NCBI GenBank assembly: GCA_943788495.1
Contig: CALSQO010000001.1
Location: 806,001 to 870,000 of the forward strand
Length of the DNA: 64,000 bases
Direction: 5' to 3'
Source: UA16 sp905478895
GTDB lineage: Bacteria; Bacteroidota; Bacteroidia; Flavobacteriales_D; Sanyastnellaceae
Shown here: in pieces, positions 25,801 to 33,388 of the stretch
Position numbering within the stretch: the first letter of the stretch is position 1
Layout: the number at the start of each line of letters is the position of its first letter
The notes under the pieces: model-generated
What the model was told of the DNA's origin: nothing
What the model saw: only the letters and a program-made list of their open reading frames with translations
The model's database searches: none
Position numbers and translations under genes: made by a program

Positions 25801-26009
25801 TTCCCACTAAACTCGGTATAGTTGCATGCTTCGGGATCGATGCAAATGGGGTCGAGGCACGAAGCATCGTCGTCCGTTGCAAACGGATCGTAGTTGGCTG
25901 CAGCGGGGTCGGTGCATCCAGCGACTTCAAACGCGTCACAGATTCCATCACCGTCGGTGTCGGCGATGCAGTTGCCATCGCAGTCGTAACCGGTATCGGC
26001 ATAGTGCAC
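19803..26009 (-). CDS. Giant Cys-rich repeat protein, C-terminal part (downstream of frame breaks), with dockerin-like tag
   Basis: The 2068-codon downstream part of a giant gene that starts at 29124; the apparent GTG start at 26009 is an artefact of the frame break. It contains five beta domains in two alternating types, one opening CLIVQPYQVHDGMVGDQD and the other YTLTVEAHAADIIPGQ. Between them are blocks of 50-residue units GCSDDAACNYDADATDDDGS followed by CTYADTGYDCDGNC and the acidic calcium-type loop ADTDGDGICDEFEVA. Each 783-residue period has about eight such units and two beta domains. The C-terminus has CGEGTIW followed by CPYDLNGDGMVQLQDLMDFL and a final Cys, the tag shared with the genes at 7438, 14629 and 29319. 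In one unit (23795/23805) a paired +1/-1 indel turns CTYADTGYDC into CTMPIAGYDC without losing frame. Probable surface fibre or adhesin. Confidence 0.7.
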   Translation of the reverse strand: MHYADTGYDCDGNCIADTDGDGICDAFEVAGCTDPAAANYDPFATDDDASCLDPICIDPEACNYTEFSGNDYCLIVQPYQVHDGMVGDQDLTGYVTYRIYIKTQNSDDFVSSVSGDNEFPTRIMSTGSFLQSPFGGLLGSDQNPSLFAFFPAAEYDSFVTIGLTEGAGPGEGTINTIEDDENPWGFNFEAGQDLLIDDAIGGGWFIFNGQSNGIAGEDNQVLLAQVTTDGALSGSLYVQTFINGSPANEVRTLLDIEEACVAPGGPEVCEFPDAGYDCDGNCIADADGDGICDEFEVAGCSDDAACNYDADATDDDGSCTYADTGYDCDGNCLADTDEDGICDEFEVAGCSDDAACNYDADATDEDGSCFYNDAGYDCDGNCLADTDEDGICDEFESAGCTEENACNYDAAATDDDGSCVFCGCEEGGDDSSSPYTLTVEAHAADIIPGQTTYRIYQNLVNADDFFSSVFGNNDDPFSLATTTGFYNSAFGGTTAGDINPAFLSFFPELAADSWVTVGIESQAVAPEVAISAVESADQPWVGAFAFGDAISGQDIVMNDFTGGAWYVLNGTPNGLPDENNRVLIMQITTAGEVSGVINTQVFENGNGNADIRNTYSFSGTGTFSADGAGGTGNSNACGCTDAEAFNYDPAAQYDDGSCIDAVNGCTDSTACNYDADANTEDGSCTYADTGYDCDGNCLADTDGDGICDEFEVAGCSDDAACNYDADATDDDGSCTMPIAGYDCDGNCLADTDGDGICDEFEVAGCSDDAACNYDAGATDDDGSCTYADTGYDCDGNCIADTDGDGICDAFEVAGCTDPAAANYDPFATDDDASCLDPICIDPEACNYTEFSGNDYCLIVQPYQVHDGMVGDQDLTGYVTYRIYIKTQNSDDFVSSVSGDNEFPTRIMSTGSFLQSPFGGLLGSDQNPSLFAFFPAAEYDSFVTIGLTEGAGPGEGTINTIEDDENPWGFNFEDGQDLLIDDAIGGGWFIFNGQSNGIAGEDNQVLLAQVTTDGALSGSLYVQTFINGSPANEVRTLLDIEEACVAPGGPEVCEFPDAGYDCDGNCVADADGDGICDEFEVAGCSDDAACNYDADATDDDGSCTYADTGYDCDGNCLADTDEDGICDEFEVAGCSDDAACNYDADATDEDGSCFYNDAGYDCDGNCLADTDEDGICDEFESAGCTEENACNYDAAATDDDGSCVFCGCEEGGDDSSSPYTLTVEAHAADIIPGQTTYRIYQNLVNADDFFSSVFGNNDDPFSLATTTGFYNSAFGGTTAGDINPAFLSFFPELAADSWVTVGIESQAVAPEVAISAVESADQPWVGAFAFGDAISGQDIVMNDFTGGAWYVLNGTPNGLPDENNRVLIMQITTAGEVSGVINTQVFENGNGNADIRNTYSFSGTGTFSADGAGGTGNSNACGCTDAEAFNYDPAAQYDDGSCIDAVNGCTDSTACNYDADANTEDGSCTYADTGYDCDGNCLADTDGDGICDEFEVAGCTDDAACNYDADATDDDGSCTYADTGYDCDGNCLADTDGDGICDEFEVAGCSDDAACNYDAGATDDDGSCTYADTGYDCDGNCIADTDGDGICDAFEVAGCTDPAAANYDPFATDDDASCLDPICIDPEACNYTEFSGNDYCLIVQPYQVHDGMVGDQDLTGYVTYRIYIKTQNSDDFVSSVSGDNEFPTRIMSTGSFLQSPFGGLLGSDQNPSLFAFFPAAEYDSFVTIGLTEGAGPGEGTINTIEDDENPWGFNFEAGQDLLIDDAIGGGWFIFNGQSNGIAGEDNQVLLAQVTTDGALSGSLYVQTFVNGSAANEVRTLLDIEEACVAPGGPEVCEFPDAGYDCDGNCVADADGDGICDEFEVAGCSDDAACNYDADATDDDGSCFYNDAGYDCDGNCLADTDGDGICDEFEVAGCSDDAACNYNADATDDDGSCTYADTGYDCDGNCIIDVDGDGVCDTEEVIGCTIEYACNYDPEATDQNDDSCFYATAVFDCDGNCQIDENGNGICDQLEDSFTNLCGEGTIWDPTSGQCIALLDDCPYDLNGDGMVQLQDLMDFLLYYGTYCPE

Positions 26010-27090
26010 GAACCGTCATCGTCGGTGGCATCGGCGTCGTAGTTGCAGGCCGCATCATCGGAACATCCAGCGACTTCAAATTCGTCACAGATTCCATCAC
26101 CGTCGGTGTCAGCTGATGCAGTTGCCATCGCAGTCGTAACCGGCTATCGGCATAGGTGCATGATCCGTCTTCGGTATTGGCATCGGCATCGTAGTTGCAC
26201 GCTGAATCATCGGTACATCCGTTTACTGCATCGATGCAGCTTCCGTCGTCATACTGAGCGGCTGGGTCATAGTTGAATGCTTCCGCATCGGTACAACCGC
26301 AGGCATTGGAATTTCCAGTTCCTCCAGCGCCATCGGCACTGAATGTTCCTGTTCCGCTGAATGAATAGGTGTTTCGAATGTCTGCATTCCCATTTCCGTT
26401 TTCAAAGACTTGGGTATTGATCACACCCGAGACTTCTCCTGCGGTTGTGATTTGCATGATGAGCACTCGGTTGTTTTCATCGGGCAATCCGTTCGGCGTT
26501 CCGTTGAGTACGTACCATGCACCACCTGTGAAATCGTTCATGACGATGTCTTGGCCTGAAATGGCATCACCAAAAGCGAATGCTCCAACCCAGGGTTGGT
26601 CTGCACTCTCGACAGCGCTGATTGCGACCTCTGGAGCAACGGCTTGCGCTTCGATGCCCACAGTCACCCAGCTGTCCGCTGCTAACTCGGGGAAGAAAGA
26701 CAGGAATGCGGGATTGATATCTCCGGCGGTTGTGCCTCCAAATGCACTGTTGTAGAAGCCCGTTGTTGTGGCTAGGCTGAACGGATCATCGTTGTTTCCA
26801 AAGACAGAACTGAAGAAGTCGTCTGCATTGACCAAGTTCTGGTAAATGCGGTAGGTGGTTTGTCCTGGGATAATGTCTGCCGCATGGGCTTCCACCGTGA
26901 GGGTGTATGGTGAACTTGAGTCATCGCCACCTTCTTCACATCCACAGAACACACAGCTTCCGTCGTCGTCGGTTGCAGCGGCGTCATAGTTGCATGCGTT
27001 TTCCTCGGTACATCCTGCACTTTCAAACTCATCGCAGATTCCGTCTTCGTCTGTGTCAGCGAGGCAGTTGCCATCGCAATCGTATCCGGC
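20450..27090 (-). repeat. 2,349-bp near-identical coding tandem repeat, about 2.8 copies
   Basis: Identical landmarks recur 2,349 bp apart: positions 21045, 23394 and 25743 begin the same sequence, as do 21820 and 24169. The third copy is shorter: its matching landmark is at 26369, 2,200 bp on. The 149-bp deficit equals one 150-bp Cys-rich unit lost plus one net inserted base. The period is 783 codons. Copies differ at only scattered positions, mainly near 20.5-20.6, 22.8-22.95 and 25.2-25.3 kb. Sequence upstream of 27,090 on the coding strand is clearly more diverged, so the amplification is recent or homogenised by gene conversion. Confidence 0.92.
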
Positions 27091-29124
27091 ATCGGCATAG
27101 ATACAGTTCACATCCGTTGCGTCCGCATTGTAGTTGCAGGAGGCTTCATCGAGGCACCCTTCAATTTCGAACTCGTCGCAGATTCCATCTTCGTCTGTGT
27201 CAGCGAGGCAGTTGCCGTCGCAGTCGTATCCTTCGTCGGCTAGGATGCAGGTTACGAAATCCGTGACGAGGTTGGGGTCGACGTAGTTGCAGGCTTCAGG
27301 GTTGATGCAACCAGCGACTTCAAATTCGTCGCAAACACCGTCGCTGTCTACGTCGAGGATGCAGTTGCCGTCGCAGTCGTATCCGGCATCGTTGTAGAAG
27401 CACGAACCATCTTCGTCGGTGGCATCGGCGTCGTAGTTGCAGGCCGCTTCGTCTTGGCATCCAGCGACTTCAAATTCGTCGCAGATTCCATCTTCGTCGG
27501 TGTCAGCAAGGCAGTTGCCGTCGCAATCAACGCTTTCCTCCGGGTATTCGCAAGCCGCGAGCTCTTCGGGACCGTAACAGGCTTGAGCAAAATCAACCAA
27601 TTCTCGAACTTCGACGGCCGGTGATCCATTCACAAAGAACTGGACATACATGCTGCCAAAAAGATCGCCATCGGTGGTGATTTGCGCCAAAAGGACCCGG
27701 TAATCATCTCCTGCAATTCCATTGCTCTCACCGTTAAAAATGTACCAACCTCCTCCAATATCATCGTTGATGGCGAGGGTCTCTCCAGCTTCGAAATCGA
27801 GGTTCCAGGGATTGGATTCGGAGGTAATGGTATTGATACTACCTTCTCCTGGACCCGCTGACTCAGTGAGTCCAATGGTCACATAACTGTCGAATGCTGT
27901 GCTCGGTAGAAACGCAAAAAGTGCTGGATTTTGATCCGAGCCCAATGCGCCGCCAAACGGACTTTGAAAAACACTCCCCGAGCTTCCAACTACAGTTGGG
28001 AACTCAGAATCGCCACTCACGCTCGAGACAAAATCATCATTGTTTTCGCACAAAGCGTAGATGCGGTAGGTGGTGTATCCACTCAAATCGTCTGTTCCGA
28101 CCATTCCGGAGTGCACGGCATATGGCTCAATTTGCAAGCAGTATCCTGGACCTGCAAAGGGTTGATAATTGCAAGCAGCTTCATCTGCACAATTCAAATC
28201 CTCAGCATAGGCACAAAAACCATTGTCATCTGTCGCATTGGAGTCGTAATTCAATGCGAGTGCATCTGTACAGCCGGAGACTTCAAGTTCATCGCAAATC
28301 CCATCGCTGTCTGCATCATTGAGGCAAGTTCCAGCGCAATCGAAATTTGGTTCTGGATATACGCAATCCAAGTCTGATCCTGGATAGGATGGGGTTCCCG
28401 GAATGTAATTGCACGCAGTTTCATCGCCGCAGCCAATGGGTCCGCATTCGGTGCAATTGAATTGCTGCGCGAGTACAAATGACTCTGAACCATCGGCCGG
28501 CTGAATCATCGCATGGAAGGTTCCTTGTAAGCAGTCAGTGCTAGTAAATTGAGCCACCAATACTTTCAAATCATCCCCTGATATACCATTGGTAGAAGTT
28601 TCTGGTGCTGACCATGCACCTCCCAAATCTGTGGTCATAATAATGTCTTCACCAGAAGTTGCTGATGGAGAAAACAGGTTGGTTACCCATTGCTGATTGA
28701 TGTCTTCCTCGGTTACAATCGCAGTTTCTCCCAGTGTCGCATCGGGTTCATGTTCAATTCCGATGGTAACATAACTGTCGTATGTCAACGATGGATATAT
28801 GGCGATTCCCGCCAACGAAATGCCTGAGGCACTTGGTCCGGATGCGTAAATGCTATTGAAGTAACCACCTGGCGCGAAAATTTCTGTGGGGTTTTCAGAA
28901 TTCCCGAAAACAGACAAAACCCGATCGCCGGGATTGATGGTTTCGATGTAAAAGCGGTAGGTGGTGTGATCGGTAAGATCAACTTCGTCCACCATTCCTT
29001 CGTGTTCCGCTACGATATCAATGGACATTTGATAGTTTTGGGCGCTCGCGGGAGTCACTGCTCCATAGAAAAACGCACAAATCCAGAATATCCTGGTTAG
29101 GCAAGTTTGGCTCATGTCAGACAA
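25948..29124 (-). pseudogene. Giant Cys-rich repeat protein, N-terminal part, frameshifted near 26144
   Basis: The 5' part of the giant repeat gene. It starts at ATG 29124 with a signal peptide (ends PASAQ). Three beta domains (openings IDIVAEHEGMVDEVDL, CLQIEPYAVHSG and YTLTVEAHAAD) alternate with Cys-rich units. After CTYAD the frame shifts at about 26144, so the last 60 or so residues (SRLRLRWQLH onward) are nonsense, ending at a stop at 25948. Three indels explain the break: +1 at 26144, +1 at 26114, -1 near 26004, net +1. The real unit sequence is readable in the second frame between 26113 and 26005. Removing one net base from 19803-29124 leaves 9,321 bases, exactly 3,107 codons, so the intact protein would have 3,106 residues. 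Either a sequencing or assembly fault in a repeat, or a true disruption. Confidence 0.75.
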
Positions 29125-29177
29125 TTTGGGACTCCTAATATAAGCTCTAGAAGCCGATTAAGATCAATTCGTCGACA

Positions 29178-29194
29178 GAAATAATGATTATTTC
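29178..29194. promoter_or_regulatory. AT-rich palindrome upstream of the giant repeat gene
   Basis: GAAATAA/TTATTTC arms of seven bases around TGA, 54-70 bp upstream of the ATG at 29124 on minus. AATTCGTC lies next to it, as it does beside the inverted repeat upstream of the related gene at 14629, though in the opposite orientation relative to the gene. Possible operator; weak evidence. Confidence 0.25.
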
Positions 29195-29318
29195 CTATTT
29201 GATCTGGGTTTCGTCATCAATATCGGCTTCAATATGACGTTTCACCAAGGGGTTAAATACGTGGCACAGTGGGTGCGATTCGGATTCGAAAACTTGAATT
29301 CTGCCTGAGCCCAAGGCC

Positions 29319-31094
29319 TTAAGGACATGTTCCGCCGAAGTCTGTAAGAAGCAAGAGAAGGTCGCCAACCGTGATGAGATTATCGCCGTTAATATCTGAA
29401 GAACAAGTGTTTACATTGTCATTAAAGAGGCAGCTTCCATCATCAAAAGTGGCCAGCGGCTCAAAGTTTAATGCACCCATGTATGTGCAACCTGGAACTT
29501 CGCAGCTGATAAAATCACACGCGCCATTGTCCAAGGTCGCCGAAGGGTCAAAATTGCATGCAGCGGCATACATGCACCCCATTACATCTTCTGAGACTTC
29601 CACTTCAGTGCTGCATGTTCCATCTGCGGAATGCATCCCAAAGTTTGACCAATCATCGGATTCCAAAACTACCCATTCGGAATCTGCTTCATTGGTGCCG
29701 GCAGATGCAATCCAATCGCCGTTGTTTCCATCCAATACATCTGGCTTTCGAATCAATGTGTGATTAGCCGTTGCGTTCTCTACGCCCGCTACGGGCCAAC
29801 CGCTGCCGGGATCTGCGTTCCAATCTCCGATGATATCCAACAAATCGAAATCGGTTGGCGTACCGTAAACCAGTCCAAAACCATCGTCACCATTGGAAAG
29901 GCTGCTGTAGGTGAAATCTGCGTTGTTGAGCAATTCTAGCGTGGCTTGGGAGTGCACAACGCGGAATATGCTGCCCGGGGCAATAGTCGCTGTGGTTGGG
30001 AGCTCAACCCATGTTTCGTAAGTCCCTGGAACGGCAGGTGCATTGACGGTATGGGCGAGGGCGTATCCTTCCAATGAGACTTCCGCTACACCGGGGTTGT
30101 ATATTTCCAGGTATTTGTTGTTTGAGCTGCCTTCGGCATACTCACTGAAAAACAAAGAACAGCTTGAAAGTGTATTTCCATCGCAATCCAAACCTGTTTC
30201 AGGGTAAAAGCAAGTGCCATCGTCAGTGTTCGCCGTCTCCAAATAATTGCAGGCAACGGGATCGGTGCATCCATTGATCACCGCACCCGACCAAAACCAA
30301 GCGGTTTCCACCCAATCGGGGTGTGAGATGTATGGATTCGCATTGCCCTGCACCTCTTGGATTCGGTCATTACGGGTGGCTTCGAAAGCAGATACAGGAT
30401 CTTCTAAGTGCCATGCGTAAAACATTTCCGGATTCCCCAAAGTCGCTATGTCCCCCGCTTGGGTTGGGTACATGGTATAGAAATAAAATACCTTCCGGGC
30501 TATGTCTCCTTTGGCATCGTCCTTGGGTTCCCAGAGAGACCCCGATCTTTTTGACCAATTCTCGGGGTCCGATGGAACGTTGCTTTGCGTCAAGTAAGCG
30601 CCATTCGAGTCGGTCCCATACCATTGTGCATTTTCATCAGCGATTTCGCTGTAGGGTGAGTTTCCTCGTGATGAATTGGCACTTCCATGGGAAGGACGAA
30701 TATTGAACAAGTCTGATTTCATGGGAGAAATTCCACCGAAGAAACTTTGCGGAATGATGTGCTCTGTATTGATAGGGTCGAGGTAAGTGGTGAATTCGGA
30801 TGGTTGCTGAAAGCCAGTGTAAATGCAGTGAATGGCACTGTTCAACTCATCCGTGTATCCAAACATTTGTGTTCGTGCACCGTTGTAACCCAAATCATTG
30901 AAATAAGGGTTGTACCATTCTGCTTTGAGCCACGTTCTTAGCGCCTCCGAGTTGAGGCCTTCCGGTGCATCGGGTTGGGCAAAAGCACTGGAAACCAATA
31001 GGGTCGCTGCCGAAAGCGTACACATTATGCTCCGAAGTGACCGCCTCAACCTTAGTGATAAAAACATTGATATAATGGTTTTAAAGTAATTCAT
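29319..31094 (-). CDS. Secreted endonuclease I (EndA/NucM family) with lamin-tail domain, Cys-rich units and dockerin-like C-terminus
   Basis: A 591-residue exported nuclease. After the signal peptide (ends VSSAFAQ) comes an endonuclease I domain (about 40-250) with the family core NTEHIIPQSFF and SDLFNIRPSHGSANSSRGN. The His in NTEH is the expected general base, and the Asn-rich segment binds the metal. A Cys-rich unit follows (GCTDPVACNYL), then a lamin-tail (LTD) domain (about 300-480: FFSEYAEGSSNNKYLEIYNP), two more Cys units and the terminal CSSDINGDNLITVGDLLLLL tag. Family knowledge: non-specific cleavage of extracellular DNA or RNA for nutrient or phosphate recovery. The fusion implies that the enzyme stays on the cell surface. 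ATG 31094 is used; ATG 31067 would give a shorter, more typical signal peptide. Confidence 0.85.
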   Translation of the reverse strand: MNYFKTIISMFLSLRLRRSLRSIMCTLSAATLLVSSAFAQPDAPEGLNSEALRTWLKAEWYNPYFNDLGYNGARTQMFGYTDELNSAIHCIYTGFQQPSEFTTYLDPINTEHIIPQSFFGGISPMKSDLFNIRPSHGSANSSRGNSPYSEIADENAQWYGTDSNGAYLTQSNVPSDPENWSKRSGSLWEPKDDAKGDIARKVFYFYTMYPTQAGDIATLGNPEMFYAWHLEDPVSAFEATRNDRIQEVQGNANPYISHPDWVETAWFWSGAVINGCTDPVACNYLETANTDDGTCFYPETGLDCDGNTLSSCSLFFSEYAEGSSNNKYLEIYNPGVAEVSLEGYALAHTVNAPAVPGTYETWVELPTTATIAPGSIFRVVHSQATLELLNNADFTYSSLSNGDDGFGLVYGTPTDFDLLDIIGDWNADPGSGWPVAGVENATANHTLIRKPDVLDGNNGDWIASAGTNEADSEWVVLESDDWSNFGMHSADGTCSTEVEVSEDVMGCMYAAACNFDPSATLDNGACDFISCEVPGCTYMGALNFEPLATFDDGSCLFNDNVNTCSSDINGDNLITVGDLLLLLTDFGGTCP

Positions 31095-31116
31095 TAACAA
31101 TGGATTAAGGTACGAT

Positions 31117-32721
31117 TTATTCTTCGTTTGATGGCGTTTCATTGCGAATAAAATGAAGCTCTGTGAAATCAAAATCAGGATTCGGAACATCCACATCAAG
31201 GGATTCGATTTGTCCTGCGGCGTCAACGGAGAAATGAACCATTCCGCTCGGTAGCATCATCTGTTCGGACCAATTTAACTGGAACGTATCGAAATGCCAG
31301 TGTTTCAATTCAGCTCGGAACAAAGGCGTTTGGATGAATTGAAGCTGCAACCCATCATCACTTTCCGTCACCTCTATGGTGCCGTACATGGGGTCGGTAT
31401 AAGCTCCTGCAAAATCGCCTATGGCATGAGACGGAGCGGTGCCCTTGACGCGTGTTGACGCGAGTGTAGTCGCTTCCTTTGCTTTGTTTTCAGGCTCGGA
31501 AGCTCTCTTTTCTTCCAAGAAAGTGAGCAAATTGAAATCAGTGTTTTGATCGAGCAAAACGTTCAAAATGTCGTAGCCAAGCGCCCAAGGAACGGAGCTA
31601 TTGGTATTGGTGACGATGAACACGCCGATTTTTTCTTCTGGCACCAGCATTTGACGGGAGATCATGCCATCATAACCTCCTGAATGTCCGACGATTTTCC
31701 GACCGTGCAATGTGGTCATTTCCCAGCCCAGACCATAACCGCGAAAATGCATGGAAGGCAATTTCGATTGGTACCAACTTGAAACAGGAATGGGGGTGTG
31801 CATGGTCCACATTTCTTGTGTTCGTTCTGGATTCCAAACGGTTTGGTTGCTAATCCGGCCGCTATCCAGCTGCACGATCATCCATTTGGCCATTTCCTCT
31901 ACGCTGGCGATCAAAGCCCCGGCAGGGGCCATGTTGTCCCAGTTGACCCACTCGATGGGTACTTGGCCACCATCGGCTGTCTCATTGTGCGGCACTGCTT
32001 GCGGTGCTCCGTCTCCCAGCTCACTCACGCTGAGAATGGATTGGGTCATTCCGATACGGGAAAGTAGGGAGTCTTGAATGCAATTTTGCCAGGTTTGGCC
32101 AGTAACGACTTCGATGATTTTTCCCGCAGCGATGAAGAGAATGTTTTGGTAGCCGAATTCCGTTCGAAACGAGCTGACCGGTTTCAGGAACTGGGCTTTT
32201 TGCAATACTTCGTCCGATGTCCAGCTGGAACCGTACCATAGCAAATCACCCGAAAACGTGGCCAGTCCAGATCGATGGCACAACAAATCCCGAATTCGCA
32301 GTTCAGAAGTTACGTAAGGGTCGTAGAGCTTGAAGCTGGGCAGGTAGTCTGTGACGCGATCGTCCCAATTGATTTTTCCGGCATCGACCAATTGGGCCAA
32401 GGCTGCACTTGTGAAGGCTTTGGTATTGGAAGCCACTGCATAGCGGGCGTCAGGAGTAGCCTTTACCTGAGCCTCTGTATCCAACAAACCGTGAGAATGG
32501 CTCCAGAGCAACGCTCCGTCCTGCACGATTGCCACGGATATAGAGGGTAGATTCATTGAGCTTACGGCACGAAGCATCGCGTCATCGATGCGCGAAAGTT
32601 GTTTGGACTTAATGTCGATCTGCCCGCTGACCAGCGGGGCAAGTGTCAATGCTCCAACGGTGAAAATAGCAGAGATTGCATTGGGTCGGAATAGGCGATA
32701 TGAGGATAAAGAGCTGCTCAT
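31117..32721 (-). CDS. Serine hydrolase of the class C beta-lactamase/penicillin-binding fold
   Basis: A 534-residue exported serine hydrolase. The signal peptide ends near PLVSGQ. Catalytic motifs are visible: S98-N-T-K101 (SxxK), Y191-Q-N193 (YxN) and HSGG in IVGHSGGYDGM (the HxG/KTG equivalent). A C-terminal beta domain of DUF3471 type follows (about 430-530: GDFAGAYTDPMYGTIEV). Proteins of this architecture in Bacteroidetes are esterases or D-amino-acid peptidases rather than resistance beta-lactamases. The substrate is unknown. ATG 32721 is chosen because the longer frame to 32913 overlaps the divergent Smr gene and lacks a signal peptide. The endonuclease gene follows after 22 bp on the same strand. 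Confidence 0.87.
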   Translation of the reverse strand: MSSSLSSYRLFRPNAISAIFTVGALTLAPLVSGQIDIKSKQLSRIDDAMLRAVSSMNLPSISVAIVQDGALLWSHSHGLLDTEAQVKATPDARYAVASNTKAFTSAALAQLVDAGKINWDDRVTDYLPSFKLYDPYVTSELRIRDLLCHRSGLATFSGDLLWYGSSWTSDEVLQKAQFLKPVSSFRTEFGYQNILFIAAGKIIEVVTGQTWQNCIQDSLLSRIGMTQSILSVSELGDGAPQAVPHNETADGGQVPIEWVNWDNMAPAGALIASVEEMAKWMIVQLDSGRISNQTVWNPERTQEMWTMHTPIPVSSWYQSKLPSMHFRGYGLGWEMTTLHGRKIVGHSGGYDGMISRQMLVPEEKIGVFIVTNTNSSVPWALGYDILNVLLDQNTDFNLLTFLEEKRASEPENKAKEATTLASTRVKGTAPSHAIGDFAGAYTDPMYGTIEVTESDDGLQLQFIQTPLFRAELKHWHFDTFQLNWSEQMMLPSGMVHFSVDAAGQIESLDVDVPNPDFDFTELHFIRNETPSNEE

Positions 32722-32761
32722 GGCATCAGGTTTAAGGTGCGGGATGCGTAATTTCGCGCAG

Positions 32762-33367
32762 ATGGGATTGAAAGCACTAAAAGTTGGAGCAAAAGTTCGT
32801 TTTTTGGATGAAGTGGGCCAAGGGGTGGTCACCCAAGTCATTTCAGAGACGAGCGTAATGGTAGAAGATGAAAATGGCTTTGAGTATCCGTACGAATCGG
32901 GACGCCTGCTCATTGTTGCAGATGCAAAAGAAGAAAAAATGGCTTACGAGCGTGTTGTTCCTTCGGTGCTTGAAATTGTGCAGCAGGACGTTTCACAGGA
33001 GCAAAAAAAGCGATTGGAGAAAGATTTCAAGACCAAATACAAAGAGGCGAATGATCGTGCGAGTGATCGATCTGATATGGAAGTTGATTTGCACATGCAC
33101 GCGATTGTGGATTCCCAGGTGGGATTGGATCCTACCACAATGCTCGAACTCCAACTGTCTCATTTCGAACGCATGCTCCAAATTGGGATTCGCCAGCGGA
33201 TGAAAAAGTTAGTGTTCATCCATGGAATTGGTCAGGGTGTGCTGCGTCATCAAATTTGGAGCCGTGTAGACTCTTATTACCCGGATTGCAGTTGTCGTTC
33301 TGCTGACCCAAGAGAATATGGGAGCGGGGCAACGGAAGTGTGGATTGGTGAACGCGCATTTCGCTGA
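32762..33367 (+). CDS. DUF2027 and Smr domain protein (MutS2-like C-terminal domain)
   Basis: A 201-residue cytoplasmic protein. The N-terminal beta barrel matches DUF2027 (LKVGAKVRFLDEVGQGVVTQ). The C-terminal 85 residues are a Smr domain (DLHMHAIVDS, then KLVFIHGIGQGVLRHQIW, the conserved HGxGxG loop). Smr domains occur in MutS2 and act as nicking nucleases or RNA-cleaving domains on stalled ribosomes; this stand-alone DUF2027-Smr form is common in Bacteroidetes and its role is unsettled. ATG 32762 fits the family start; ATG 32744 is in frame. It diverges from the serine hydrolase with a short shared spacer and converges with the gene ending at 33389. Confidence 0.85.
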   Translation: MGLKALKVGAKVRFLDEVGQGVVTQVISETSVMVEDENGFEYPYESGRLLIVADAKEEKMAYERVVPSVLEIVQQDVSQEQKKRLEKDFKTKYKEANDRASDRSDMEVDLHMHAIVDSQVGLDPTTMLELQLSHFERMLQIGIRQRMKKLVFIHGIGQGVLRHQIWSRVDSYYPDCSCRSADPREYGSGATEVWIGERAFR

Positions 33368-33388
33368 GAAGCGAAGCCCATCCGAGCA

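Noticed and set aside
20246..26276. Long open frames on plus and in the other minus frames across the giant repeat gene, some over 400 codons
   Set aside because: They come from the regular Asp/Cys/Gly-rich codon pattern of the repeat gene. Their products are Arg/His/Ser/Thr-rich low-complexity strings repeating with the same 2,349-bp period, without domains or signals.
20450..27090. Regular 150-bp and 2,349-bp repetition suggesting a CRISPR array
   Set aside because: The repeats code for continuous protein, have no unique short spacers, and no cas gene is present.
31117..32721. Beta-lactam resistance gene
   Set aside because: The motifs are those of the broad class C/PBP-like hydrolase family with a DUF3471-type tail, typical of esterases and peptidases rather than resistance enzymes.
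33359..33374. Hairpin TTCGCT/AGCGAA between convergent genes as a terminator
   Set aside because: It overlaps the Smr stop codon and is not followed by a T tract on either strand.
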